Shown one piece after another: positions 47,963 through 59,867 of a stretch of DNA of 64,000 nt. Both the position numbers and the translations under genes were made by a program. The first letter of the stretch is position 1. Each line of letters begins with the position of its first letter. The notes beneath the pieces were generated by a model that ran no database searches, was not told the origin of the DNA, and saw only the letters and a program-made list of their open reading frames with translations. The stretch lies in the NCBI GenBank assembly GCA_026168455.1, contig CM047431.1, forward strand, positions 60,780,910 through 60,844,909, written 5' to 3'. This DNA comes from Theocolax elegans. Lineage: Eukaryota > Arthropoda > Insecta > Hymenoptera > Cerocephalidae.

Positions 47963-50962
47963 TTAGATAAATAAATTGGATTTATTTATTATTGACCCTC
48001 AACTATCGACAATGTGCTAAGTCAACAATGGAGGGTGAATATTACAAATTAAAATGTATATTATTAAAATTAAAGTAACAATATATATATATACGTACAC
48101 GCAGAAACGTCAAGTCGCTTCAGGAATTATGATCCATTAGCGAATTGGGGGTGAAATTGAATAAAACCATTATTTTCACCTTACGGTCATACGGTATAGC
48201 GCTTTTATATATATATGTGCGTATGTGTATATATATATGTATATATTATGCGTACTGAAATCGACCGATAAAATATTCATCCCAGCACTTTCGTAAATCG
48301 ACAAATATATTTGTATATAAATTTTCAATCGCAGTAAACATATAAGCCCAGTAAATGTTGTCCCCTTTCCCTTTTTATTATCAAAATTTAAAAATGTTTT
48401 CTCCCTTTTTAATACCAGTAGAATCAAACTCCCGATAAGCAATTCTTTATCATTTTAATTAATTTTAACGTGAAAAAATAATTACACCGTTCGAAGAGAA
48501 TGAAAAGAATAAAAAAGAACGTCCAAGTTTTACCGAAAGTTCGTTGAGCATAATAACTCAAGGTAGTTTGAAAAGAATCCCGTCGAAAAGCGGGGGCCGA
48601 GGGGAGGTGGAGCAGGAAAAAAAATAGAGAGTCGGTCGAACGATTTCCCTGAGAAAATTCAAGTTTTCGCTCTCCGTGTGCGCGAGTAGAAGGAAAAAAA
48701 ACGCGTTAAAGAGCCGCGACGCGATTCTTTACGTTACGGTTCGCAATTTCCGCGGGTTTTCGGGGTTATTTTTATTCCTTTCTTGAATATTTATTACTTT
48801 CTCAAATTTATTCGTACGAACGGTTAATATCATCGAAATCGAATTTCACGGTTACTCAAATGCGTTTTCTTTTTCTTTCTCTCGCTCGCGAGATTTACAT
48901 CGATAATTATAATAAACCATTTGGCGAATGTATACAAGAAATATATCCACGGTGTTAGAGGCGAGGTAATGACGATTTTCAAATATGTATAAAAGAGGAT
49001 TCAAGCAAATTTTTTATTAAAAAACTTTTCCACACCGAAGATCTTTAATATTATTTCCAAGTTGATAAATAAAATTGTTAAGCTCGAGTCGATGAAAGAA
49101 CGTCGTATAGTGTACGAAAGTTATTCAAATTAATCATATACCGTTCTCCAAAATTGAATACGTCTTGTCCTCAAAGTTTTAACTTTAAACACTTTAAAAA
49201 CTTTATTCTTTTTATTATATATTCGCATATAATATATATAAATAACAAAAGGAAATACTTTTATATTTTTTTCTTCCACTTTTTAAACACAAATTTTTTT
49301 CCTTCTTCCTCTTTCTCTTAAGAGGTAAGTTTCGTCTGGGAAATTCTGGCACGAATTGTAGGAAGTGTGTAGGGAGTTAGTTTTACTGGCGTCGTTGCTT
49401 TTAAAGTGATGGAGAGATTTTTAAGAGTTCTAACATTTTTCGGTTGTTTATGGATTTTATCCTCTTATATTTATGTATATATTTTTTTTCAAATCGTTAA
49501 TCGCGGTCCGTAACGAAAATTAAAGAAATTATTTTTATTTAGCGAAAAGGATTCGATAGGAAATGGCTATACAGTATTCTTATTATTACAAAACAATGTA
49601 TTCGGGAATAAATTAAAATAAAAAAATTTTAAAACTGTGTTACTAATACTACACTTGGATGATATAGTTTATGTGGTTTACATCTAGTTCCCGTGTGGAG
49701 ATCCATTTATTATATGCGATAAGGGAAAAAGAAGAAAAAGATTTAACCGACGGATAAAATCGTAAAAATGTCCGCGCGTATACTTTTCTTAGGCGACCGA
49801 TAATATTCCACCATATATATTTGAGTGACGAAAAATATGTTCATTCCTCAATATCGAGCTCTAATAAGTTCTAAGTCAAACTGTATATAGCGTTACGTTA
49901 TATATACACTTATAGTTTATTTTCTGTCGATAAAATTATCCCTCAAATCCTACGTATAGATTTTTAAGCTAAATTTAAGGAAACGGGTGATCGCATAAAG
50001 TAGATTCGTTATTCATTTTTTAGATTACGATATAGCTCTAAAAAGTCCACCTGTATTTAGAATCTAGCTCACATTAATTTTTGGAGAGTCGCGAATTTTG
50101 ATTTTTTTCTCCCTTTATCGTTACCGGGCGGAAGCGATGGGTAATCCCAAAAATTAGTATCGTTTTTTATCCTGCCCACTTAAAGATAAGTACACTTGTT
50201 TTTACAACACAAATCTCTATAAAGGTATTTAACTTGCTCGAAATATTATTTTAAAAATTCGTCCATACTTTGAAATTTCAGTAACTATAGGTATATAGCT
50301 CATTTAAATTTTTATCTGATATTTCTACCTATAAATCATTATCGCTAATCAATTTAAAATGAATTATTTTGATAATTTCGTTAAATAAGTTTGTTCTATT
50401 TTATTCAGAATTTTAGTTCTGCAATTAATTTACCATTTTCGAGCTTTTAACGGTAAATCCCCGTAATTTGGTCATTTTATAACTGTATAACTTTTGAAAT
50501 AATTAGAAATATTCTATTTGTAATAATACGTTACTTAACAGGTGTTTATGTTTGTGTACGTACGTAATAGTCGTATGACATTAAATGTAATCTATGTAAC
50601 ATTACAGTTAAATTAATACACACACGCATATATATACATACATACATAATGTTAAACAGGATTTAAACAATTATTATTATAAGCACAACGAATTGCATTA
50701 ATTAAATTTGCGTTGTTGATAAACACGCGATAATGTAATAACAACGTTGTTGTTTGACGTTAACGTGAAAATGTTGCACAAATAGGTGTAATTAACGCAT
50801 TACGATAAAAATGTTTGGTGTAACATTTGGTAACTTTTTTATTACACTTTTTTTTATCGCTAGCTCTATGTTTTATACATATTGTTAGTACAGAAAAATA
50901 GAGTTAGTTATTATGATCTACAATTCATATTTATAAAAATGGTTCAAGTGTTCCGTAAGACA
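47963..50962. other. Unannotated sequence with AT microsatellites
   Basis: AT/GTAT runs near 48085-48100 and 48205-48245. A somewhat GC-richer stretch at 48580-48780 includes CGGGGGCCGAGGGGAGG. No exon recognised. Confidence 0.4.
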
Positions 50963-51365
50963 ACCCGTGTAAAAAAAAAGTCTGGGAAAAGTCTGGCTTA
51001 TAAAGTCTTGGCAAAGTCTAGTTGGTGTGACTATCCCATACTTTTAGCCAGACTTAATATATTTTAAATCAACCAGACTTTCTCCCGCACATTTTGCCAG
51101 ACTTTATAATTATTTTTGAAAAAATAATTGTAAAGTCTAGTAAAATGTGTGGGAGAAAGTATGACTTATTTATCCCATACTTTCAAAAATAATTATAAAG
51201 TCTGGCAAAATGTGCGGGAGAAAGTCTGGTTGATTTATCTCAGACTTTTAAAACAAAATATATTGAGTCTGTCAAAAAGTATGGGACAGTCTCACCAGCT
51301 AGACTTTGCCAAGACTTTATAAGCCAGACTTTTCCCAGACGTTCGCCAGACTTTTTTTACACGGG
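50963..51365. mobile_element. MITE with CCCGTGTAAAAAAA ends and many AGTCTGG repeats
   Basis: The left end CCCGTGTAAAAAAAAAGTCT and the right end AGACTTTTTTTACACGGG are inverted. AGTCTGG occurs at least ten times in both orientations, including three copies (one inverted) of a block with ATGTGCGGGAGAAAGT. The interior is a compound palindrome. No transposase. Repeated subterminal motifs of this kind usually bind the transposase. Confidence 0.8.
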
Positions 51366-51479
51366 AATGGTACGAAAATAATTCGATCGATAATATCCCT
51401 GGTAGAAAATTAGCCAGTTCCACTGGTCAACGTGTTAATCAAAAGAAAATGCTTTTAGATAAAATTAATATATATATAT
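51366..51479. other. Spacer ending in a TA run
   Basis: Short sequence ending in TATATATATA, the insertion site of the next element. Confidence 0.4.
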
Positions 51480-52436
51480 GGGCTATTTCACGTCAAGTGG
51501 TACGATGAAAATTTTAAATCGCTCCAAAATTTGAAAACAGGCTGGAAATATCTTTCAGAAGATAGAAAAAAATTTTTAGGTGTTAAAAATAATTTGCCTA
51601 AGAGTTATTCCACCATAAAAAATGGAAATTTTTCAATTTTTTAGAAAAATTTCTATTTTCAAAGCCATTTATCTCAAAATCTATTAATTTTTTTGAAAAA
51701 ACATTATAAACAACTTTTGTTCAAAATAATCTTTAGAACTTATCTACCCGGGATACAATTCTTAATTTTAAAATCTCGAAGAGATAGAACCACCGTAAAT
51801 ATTGAATATCAAAAAAGGCGACCACGCCATGATCGATTTTGATCTAACACCGCTCAAAAGATCACATTTTTCGCGAGCTTTCGAATGGCGGTGGTTAGAT
51901 TATTGGCCAAGACCGTTGGTGTAAGTTATACCCCATAAACCTCATAAAATCACTAATTTTCGTGTATTTTAGGGCATAACTTACACCAGCGGTCTTGGCC
52001 AATAATCTAACCACCGCCATTCGAAAGCTCGCGAAAAATGTGATCTTTTGAGCGGTGTTAGATCAAAATCGATTGTGGCGTGGTCGCCTTTTTTTGATAT
52101 TCAATATTTCCGGGCATTATATTTCTTCGAGATTTTAAAATTAAGAATTGTAACCCAGGTAGATAAGTTCTAAAGATTATTTTGAACAAAAGTTGTTTGT
52201 AATGTTTTTTCAAAAAAGTCAATAGATTTTGAGATAAATGGCTTTGAAAATAGAAATTTTTCTAAAAAATTGAAAAATTTTCATTTTTCATGGTGGAATA
52301 AGTCTTAGGCAAATTATTTTTAACACCTAAAAATTTTTTTCTATCTTCTGAAAGATATTTCCAGCCTGAATTCAAATTTTGGAGCGATTTAAAATTTTCA
52401 TCGTACCACTTGACGTGAAATAGCCCATATATATAT
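51480..52436. mobile_element. Giant foldback element, two ~455-bp arms
   Basis: GGGCTATTTCACGTCAAGTG starts the left arm and CACTTGACGTGAAATAGCCC ends the right. The arms match along nearly their full length (for example GCGGTGGTTAGATTATTGGC with its complement) around a spacer of about 45 bp at 51929-51972. Both sides are TATATATATA. As RNA or single-stranded DNA this would form a hairpin of about 455 bp. No protein is encoded. Confidence 0.92.
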
Positions 52437-53566
52437 ATATATATATAAATTATATAAATAGAATGTTTAAATAATGTTAACCACTGATAATGACAGTGAT
52501 ACGAATACACACTTGAAACGATGTATTTAATTAAGAAATAATATAATTGCAATATAAATAATTAACCGTTTTTCATCTTAATATTACCGATGTACTGGCT
52601 AGAAACTAATGTTGATTTCTACTAGGGATAAAAATGTCCAGAAAAATAGGATGTTATACAGGTACAAACGAAATCTCGTATTATTCTAAAAATTCGCAAA
52701 GCAGATATAATTTGATTTGCCAAAGTGTTCGAGTAGCATACGCGCACCGTGCTCCGAAGGTATTTACCAAGGCAAACACGATCTCATTATGTTTACCACA
52801 GAATTGCAGATTAAAATCTCAATCTGCGTTTACAACCTGACGAGATATACCTCGAAATACACCGAGCGAAAATTTGGATGTTACGTACACATATGTCGAA
52901 TCTCCAATTTCCGCGAGTCATCATATTTTATATATATACATATACATGTACGTTTCAATCACGATGAGAAAGAGAATATATAAATAATAATATATAAACT
53001 AAGTTTGAATAAATCGACAAATTAATCTTCCATGAAATTTTAGGTTCGCAAACATGCACGATACGACGCGAGACTAAACATCGAACCGCAAGGGAAGGTA
53101 TACATCGTACACTGAAACATCCGTGTGTGTATATGTATATATATACATATGATCGCGAGTCAATAAATGCTCCAAACACGGAACGCCTCTGTGCGTTTAC
53201 GTATACAACGATTTATTAAATTCGTCATTAGCAGGTAGTTGAATAAATAACAAAGTATAACAATCATATTAATATAATGATAATAAATGATACGTGTAAA
53301 TAATAATAATGATCGTAAAATGATTATAGGGTACAAGTGTGTAGAGTAAATTTTAGTTCGAAAGAAGGCCTATCAATGGCGTATATCGTGTAATGAAACG
53401 CAAACCGTATAATAGAGGGTTCTAAAGCAGCCGTTGTGTACAAATCCGCAACAGCTGGTGATGCGCCCGTGTAATCGACGTATACGTGTATATATATATA
53501 TATATATATGTGCAAACGTGTGTGCGGTTCGTGTCTAATACATACATGAATGCGGACATGTTGCAG
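52437..53566. other. Upstream region of the 53.6-kb exon
   Basis: AT microsatellites at about 53137-53150 and 53486-53510, with moderately GC-rich sequence between. It may contain promoter or intron sequence. No separate exon is supported. Confidence 0.35.
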
Positions 53567-53631
53567 GTAATAGCCGCAGATGAGAGCAGAGAGGAATAAG
53601 TGACGTGGGCTCAACTCGGTCGCATCTAGAC
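53567..53631 (+). other. Putative 5' UTR segment
   Basis: Follows an acceptor-like CATGTTGCAG and precedes the ATG at 53632 (context TAGACATGG, purine at -3). If the gene has an upstream non-coding exon, this is where the coding exon would begin. Otherwise it is leader sequence from a nearby start. Confidence 0.3.
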
Positions 53632-53722
53632 ATGGCCGAGTATTTCCTGAAAGGCCTTAGGATTTTCCTCGTTGCAGCGATATTTGTCTTTGCGACTCCG
53701 AGTCATGCTGCTACTCGCAAAT
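53632..53722 (+). CDS. First coding exon of a secreted or membrane protein, unidentified
   Basis: ATG at 53632 opens 30 codons: MAEYFLKGLR, a hydrophobic core (IFLVAAIFVFA) and TPSHAATRK, a textbook signal peptide with likely cleavage after the Ala of SHA. After one base of codon 31 a strong donor GTGAGT (53723) gives a phase-1 intron, common after signal-peptide exons of extracellular proteins. Reading on through the donor soon reaches a stop, as expected in an intron. Codon composition is balanced compared with the AT-rich flanks. The mature protein is not in the window and no candidate second exon was recognised by 64000, so the intron exceeds 10 kb; long first introns are usual for neuronal cell-surface and adhesion genes. 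The family is unknown. Confidence 0.65.
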
Positions 53723-54260
53723 GTGAGTATTTCGTTTACCATCGTTTTATTTATACCACTTTTTTTTTCTTTTTTTCATTCCGCATAGTCGAGCTCGCTA
53801 TATAATTACTGGACTATATGCTCGTTCCACGATTATATACCTGTGGCTGTTGTAATTTCAGGGGTGGGATGTCTCATTGTCACCGATTCAGTGAAAAATT
53901 TTAATTATTATTGTTTATGTTTATTTAACGATTTATATACATTTTTTTACATATAGTAATTATAGAGGTATTAGGTTATTGAATAAGACGTCATTATGTT
54001 AAATTTTAGTTGATTCACGAGAATGTAGCCCTTATCAACCGAGGTAAATACATATTGAATTATAATTGATAAAATATTACAGTATTTGAAACAGCACCTT
54101 TGTTTCCAATCGACTCATGCCTTTCGACAAAATTTGAGTCTAAAATTCAATAAATATTTTCAAGAAATCCTTCTCGAATAATATGAAACGGGTGGTAACA
54201 TAATCAACGTTTTTTAGACACGTCAGAGATATCTCGAAAACCTGATTGAATTTTAATCTT
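53723..54260. other. Intron start, no further feature
   Basis: Begins with the GTGAGT donor. AT-rich, nothing else recognised before the foldback element. Confidence 0.4.
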
Positions 54261-54655
54261 AAGGGGATGGCATACAAGGTGGGTTACCGACCGAGCAAAA
54301 AAGATCATTATTACATTTATTTAAAAAATATGCAATTTTTTTAAAAAAACCGAATACGGAAGCAGTAGATATAATTAAATAATAACTCATTCTACAAAGT
54401 TTCAGGTCAATATGGCAAAGACACCCTAAAAAATTTCTGTACTGAAAAATCAGGGATAATCGTATATTTTCGGTGCAAAAATTTTTTAAGATGTCTTTGT
54501 CGTATATTGACCTGGAACTTTGTAGAATTACTTATTATTTAATTATCTAGTGCAGTTCTGTATTTTGGTTTTTCATAAAATTGCATATTTTTAAATAAAT
54601 GTGATAATGCTCTTTTTTGCTCGGTCGATAACACACCAAGTACGCCACCTCCTTA
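54261..54655. mobile_element. Foldback MITE, TTAA-type family F
   Basis: TTAAGGGGATGGCATACAAG at the left and TACGCCACCTCCTTAA at the right give inverted ends with TTAA on both sides. Inner words ACCGACCGAGCAAAAAA, ACACCCTAAAAAATTTC and GACCTGGAACTTTGTAGAAT match the copies at 4405 and 5945. Confidence 0.88.
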
Positions 54656-54667
54656 AATCTTGCACAG

Positions 54668-54803
54668 AGATTAATCGTTTGTAAGTAAAGGCGCGTTTTC
54701 TATTTTATTCAAATACTATCATATATTATTAATAATAATTAAATTTATTTATACCTCGGTTGATAAAGTAGGTAGGATAAAAGTTGACTTTCGCACCAAA
54801 TCA
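54668..54803. mobile_element. Half copy of foldback family G
   Basis: AAGTAAAGGCGCGTTTTCTA, then GTTGATAAAGTAGGTAGG and GACTTTCGCACC align with the right arm of 26575-26966. The left arm is missing. It follows a family F element almost directly. Confidence 0.65.
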
Positions 54804-54836
54804 TTTACCAACGGAGAAATACTGTTTTTACATAAT

Positions 54837-56502
54837 ATAATATTTTATATTAAAATTTAACTGTCGCAAGAGAGGGCAATGTTCTCATGATTATCGTTAA
54901 ATTTTAGTATAAAATAATTATTTGTCCAAAAATGGCACTTCTCAGTCGTTACGAGTTTGACTTTTCAAAGACGATTTTTCAATTGGAAAAATATATATTT
55001 TCGGTAGAAACATTTTCAAATATGTAGTTCAATAAACTAAATTGCCATTTCGGATTTCTCATAAAATTCATATAGTATTATTAATAACGGCAACCATCAA
55101 ATATCAAGTGTACATCCCAAGTAGAAATCGTCGTACGTCAGTAATTTGGCCCGGATACGATTCCGGAAGATTCCATTGCTCGGTCCCGATCTGGCAACAG
55201 TACTTGACCTGAATGCTTTGTGTAATACTTCTTATAAACAGTCCGGAAAAATTATGGGTTTCCGGTAAGTGAATGCAAGTATATGAACCAGTCCTCGATA
55301 TTTATATATTATTCTATAAATTTTAAAATATTAGTAAAACTTATAATTAAATGTTAACGAACGTTAACTACTCGTAATATTATATTATTTTTAAAAAAAT
55401 AACAGTAATTTTATAACTATACTTATATATAATTTTTATAACCAACTTTATTTTTAGTGCAACGTCTATATATATTAAATTAATTAATATTTTTATCGGT
55501 CTTACAGTCAATTATATGAAATATAATGTGTCTATATCTATTACATACTTTATCGTGTGATATTTGGGTTAGATTGATTTTTTTGACTGATGAATTCACA
55601 TTTTGAAAAGAGAACTGTAAATGCTATACCTTGATTGTTTATTATCTATGGTTGCTACATCCAGCCGACGCACGTATTGACAAAAATCCTGTGAATTACT
55701 GCGATTTTGAAGTTTAATTTTATCATTCGCAAAATTTATACGATTATTTATCGGATAACAACGTTTGTCGGATGTTCCGCACGCTTATAATTTAATTATG
55801 TATATACATAGGTTCGAAAATAATGATAGACGTGACCGGGAATCGAATCCGTGACCTTTCGATAATCGGGACGTTTATACCGACCGCGCCACCGCATCAC
55901 TTTACTTTAGCTAATAAAATTTAAATCTTACCGGCAATTCAATTTAATGGGACTTAAATCCGGGCCGTAAATTAAAAGCGTTACACGCTTGATCCAACGC
56001 TCGAATTTTACTCTATACGTCTCCGGACCGGATGATCAAATTCGGCTGTAGACGTATATATACTGGATTTTCTACTCGTGATGTATTTATTGTATTATAC
56101 ATATAAATAGTATATTTCGTACGCGGAATATTGTGGTATAATATAAATACAATGAAATAGGCGTTTAGAATAAAAATAGGTTGAAAAATGGGTTTATTGA
56201 AGAGAATAAAAAATTACCCCCCAAAAAAAAAGTTTAGGTGTTTAATAAAAAAATAAGATAAAAAATGTGATTATTGCTACTTATTTCAATGAAGAGATGC
56301 ATTACTTTGTATTTTTCATATAAAAATTCAAAATTCTTTTATATAATTTACGTTATACGGGAATTTCACGTACATATGATATCCGGGTTTATAGTTGCGA
56401 ATACTATACATCTGCTGTACGTGAAATCATATCTTATTTATTCATAATCGTATGTTTTATTGGGTTATTTGGGTTTCTCCGATAAAATTTGTATATAGAT
56501 AA
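54837..56502. repeat. Direct duplication 4, copy 1 (1.67 kb)
   Basis: Starts TAATATTTTATATTAAAATT and is repeated from 56503. The word ATAATATTTTAT lies at the left border, the junction and the right border. Confidence 0.95.
55831..55900 (-). tRNA. tRNA-like sequence (copy 1), probably a pseudogene
   Basis: The minus strand reads GTGATGCGGTGGCGCGGTCG with an A-box-like TGGCGCGGTCGG, and GGATTCGATTCCC as a B box. The acceptor ends pair only in part (GTGA with TCAC) and there is no strong T run after it. tRNA pseudogene or SINE head. Confidence 0.4.
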
Positions 56503-58181
56503 TAATATTTTATATTAAAATTTAACTGTCGCAACAAAGGGCAATGTTCTCATGATTATCGTTAAATTTTAGTATAAAATAATTATTTGTCCAAAAATGG
56601 CACTTCTCAGTCGTTACGAGTTTGACTTTTCAAAGACGATTTTTCAATTGGAAAAATATATTTTCGGTAGAAACATTTTCAAATATGTAGTTCAATAAAC
56701 TAAATTGCCATTTCGGATTTCTCATAAAATTCATATAGTATTATTAATAACGGCAACCATCAAATATCAAGTGTACATCCCAAGTAGAAATCGTCGTACG
56801 TCAGTAATTTGGCCCGGATACGATTCCGGAAGATTCCATTGCTCGGTCCCGATCTGGCAACAGTACTTGACCTGAATGCTTTGTGTAATACTTCTTATAA
56901 ACAGTCCGGAAAAATTATGGGTTTCCGGTAAGTGAATGCAAGTATATGAACCAGTCCTCGATATTTATATATTATTCTATAAATTTTAAAATATTAGTAA
57001 AACTTATAATTAAATGTTAACGAACGTTAACTACTCGTAATATTATATTATTTTTAAAAAATAACAGTAATTTTATAACTATACTTATATATAATTTTTA
57101 TAACCAACTTTATTTTTAGTGCATTTTTATCAACGTCTATATATATTAAATTAATTAATATTTTTATCGGTCTTACAGTCAATTATATGAAATATAATGT
57201 GTCTATATCTATTACATACTTATCGTGTGATATTTGGGTTAGATTGATTTTTTTAGACTGATGAATTCACATTTTTAAAAAAGAACTGTAAATGCTATAC
57301 CTCGATTGTTTATTATCTATGGTTGCTACATCAGCGACGCACGTATTGACAAAAATTCTGTGAATTACTGCGATTTTGAAGTTTAATTTTATCATTCGCA
57401 AAATTTATACGATTATTTATCGGATAACAACGTTTGTCGGATGTTCCGCACGCTTATAATTTAATTATGTATATACATAGGTTCGAAAATAATGATAGAC
57501 GTGACCGGGAATCGAATCCGTGACCTTTCGATAATCGGGACGTTTATACCGACCGCGCCACCGCATCACTTTACTTTAGCTAATAAAATTTAAATCTTAC
57601 CGGCAATTCAATTTAATGGGACTTAAATCCGGGCCGTAAATTAAAAGCGTTACACGCTTGATCCAACGCTCGAATTTTACTCTATACGTCTCCGGACCGG
57701 ATGATCAAATTCGGCTGTAGACGTATATATACTGGATTTTCTACTCGTGATGTATTTATTGTATTATACATATAAATAGTATATTTCGTACGCGGAATAT
57801 TGTGGTATAATATAAATACAATGAAATAGGCGTTTAGAATAAAAATAGGTTGAAAAATGGGTTTATTGAAGAGAATAAAAAATTACCCCCCAAAAAAAAG
57901 TTTAGGTGTTTAATAAAAAAATAAGATAAAAAATGTGATTATTGCTACTTATTTCAATGAAGAGATGCATTACTTTGTATTTTTCATATAAAAATTCAAA
58001 ATTCTTTTATATAATTTACGTTATACGGGAATTTCACGTACATATGATATCCGGGTTTATAGTTGCGAATACTATACATCTGCTGTACGTGAAATCATAT
58101 CTTATTTATTCATAATCGTATGTTTTATTGGGTTATTTGGGTTTCTCCGATAAAATTTGTATATAGATAATAATATTTTAT
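56503..58181. repeat. Direct duplication 4, copy 2
   Basis: Second copy of 54837-56502, with a 9-bp addition near 57122 (TTTTTATCA in AGTGCATTTTTATCAACG) and a few substitutions. Confidence 0.95.
57500..57569 (-). tRNA. tRNA-like sequence (copy 2), probably a pseudogene
   Basis: Same as 55831-55900, carried by duplication 4. Confidence 0.4.
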
Positions 58182-58458
58182 GGAATTTTTCATTAATTAT
58201 ATGAGAAAATAATTTTTTTTTTTTGGAGGGGGGAAATAACGCTCCAATGTAGCAAACAATTTTATTGGTGGTACACTTAATTGTAACAAAATACTTGGTA
58301 AAAGGTACAAACGAATATTGATTACACATCAATTACGTACTTCATTAAGTATGTAATTTAAAGGTGATGAATTTAATTTAATTTTTATGGTTCGGCAACT
58401 TATATACCTCGATTTGTTTAACAGGCTATATTTAATTTGAGAAATTAAAATCTTATTT
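58182..58458. other. Spacer between duplications 4 and 5
   Basis: AT-rich; no feature recognised. Confidence 0.4.
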
Positions 58459-59867
58459 AAAGTTCAACTGAAGTAGTAAAAGACTTAAATTAACTTATTT
58501 CAAGTCATTTATTTTTTAATTATACCGTACTAAAAGTGCATATTTTCATCGTAATACATTTACATGTAGTTAAGTGGTTACGTAAAAATATATACCTGAA
58601 ACATCGGTAAGATAAATAAATTATCAAAAAATGATTATTTAAGTATGCGTGGTTAAAGCAACAGTTAGTAAGTGAAATAAACTGGCATTTATATTGCTCT
58701 AACCACATAGATGTTGGTTCAGTTGGTTGTTTAAAATATAGGGATTCTTTCACGAATTATATTTAGTTGTTCCAGCAAATTTTTTTTCTCTGTGTTTCTT
58801 GCGATGAAACGATTTTTTTCCACTCATTGGAATGAAATTTGGTGTTTCTTATTACTTGTCGATTTAAAAAGCTAGTTTTAACCTTTAAAAGTGTCTTTCA
58901 TTCGGTAAGTAGAAACGAAGTATTACACATCTTTTTACAATGGTTCATTTCGAAATAAGAAAATCACACACATATTTCAGAAGATGGTTTCAAAAATGAA
59001 AACAAGAAACAATATAATAATGGATGAGTAACTGATATCTGGCTATGTAGAAAATTCAGAGCGTGAATAGTTGGAAGTATATAATTCAAATTTCAAATTT
59101 CGTTTCACATATTACATAGACTAAAAATGAAGAAAAGTGAGGTCTGTAAGGTGTGCCTCAAAAAAATATTTTTTTAGGAAACACTTTGGAAGATTTATCG
59201 TGGATTTCCTCATATATGAAAAATATACTGTAACTCGTTGCAAATATTCTTTTCTCTTTTTATGCAGTAATCAAAAAGATAATCCAGCGCGTCACCAATT
59301 TTTGCTCGAAGATTTTCTTTCGGCAATTTAAAGTTTTCAATCAGAACCGGCGACGGGTAACGGGGAAAAAAGTAAATAAAATATAAAAACGAGATTTAAA
59401 TGCTATCGAAAAAAAGAGAGAGAGATAGAGAGAGAGGAAGGTATATATAGATATATAAATATAAACTACGAATTCGAATTTCATTGCAATACAAAGTTTT
59501 CCTATCTAAGTTTACCCCTAAGCCGTTTTTCCTGGATCGTAAGGTTTTAAAAGTACTTGCGAACCATTCCATCAAAATAAAGACCGAAAGCATCAAAGTA
59601 AAAAAGGAAGGAGAACCGAGGGGGGGAGGGGGTGGTATCGGGAGAACGGGAAAAGGGGAAGCACGGTTCGGACAAAACCATAAGATTAATGCGACACTTC
59701 CGATTCAATTAAGAAATCGTTTTTGTCGCGATCGCAATAGCTTCGACGGTGGTTCTCGTCTTCGGTCGGCAAAACACATAATAACCCGTATAAGATCGTA
59801 TCTCGAGTTATAAATCGAGACCGCTATCCGATCGGTTCCAATCGTAAAAACACGATAAATCTTACCC
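58459..59867. repeat. Direct duplication 5, copy 1 (1.41 kb)
   Basis: Starts AAAGTTCAACTGAAGTAGTA and ends with CACGATAAATCTTACCC; repeated from 59868. Its last 400 bp are GC-richer and include a G-tract block at about 59619-59660. Confidence 0.95.
59619..59660 (+). promoter_or_regulatory. G-tract block, possible G-quadruplex (copy 1)
   Basis: Runs of three to seven G separated by short loops on the plus strand. Potential quadruplex or regulatory DNA; nothing else supports a function. Confidence 0.3.

Noticed and set aside
59484..59813. 109-codon frame repeated identically at 60881-61210
   Set aside because: Its identity in both places comes from the tandem duplication, not from selection; it crosses G tracts and has no known similarity.
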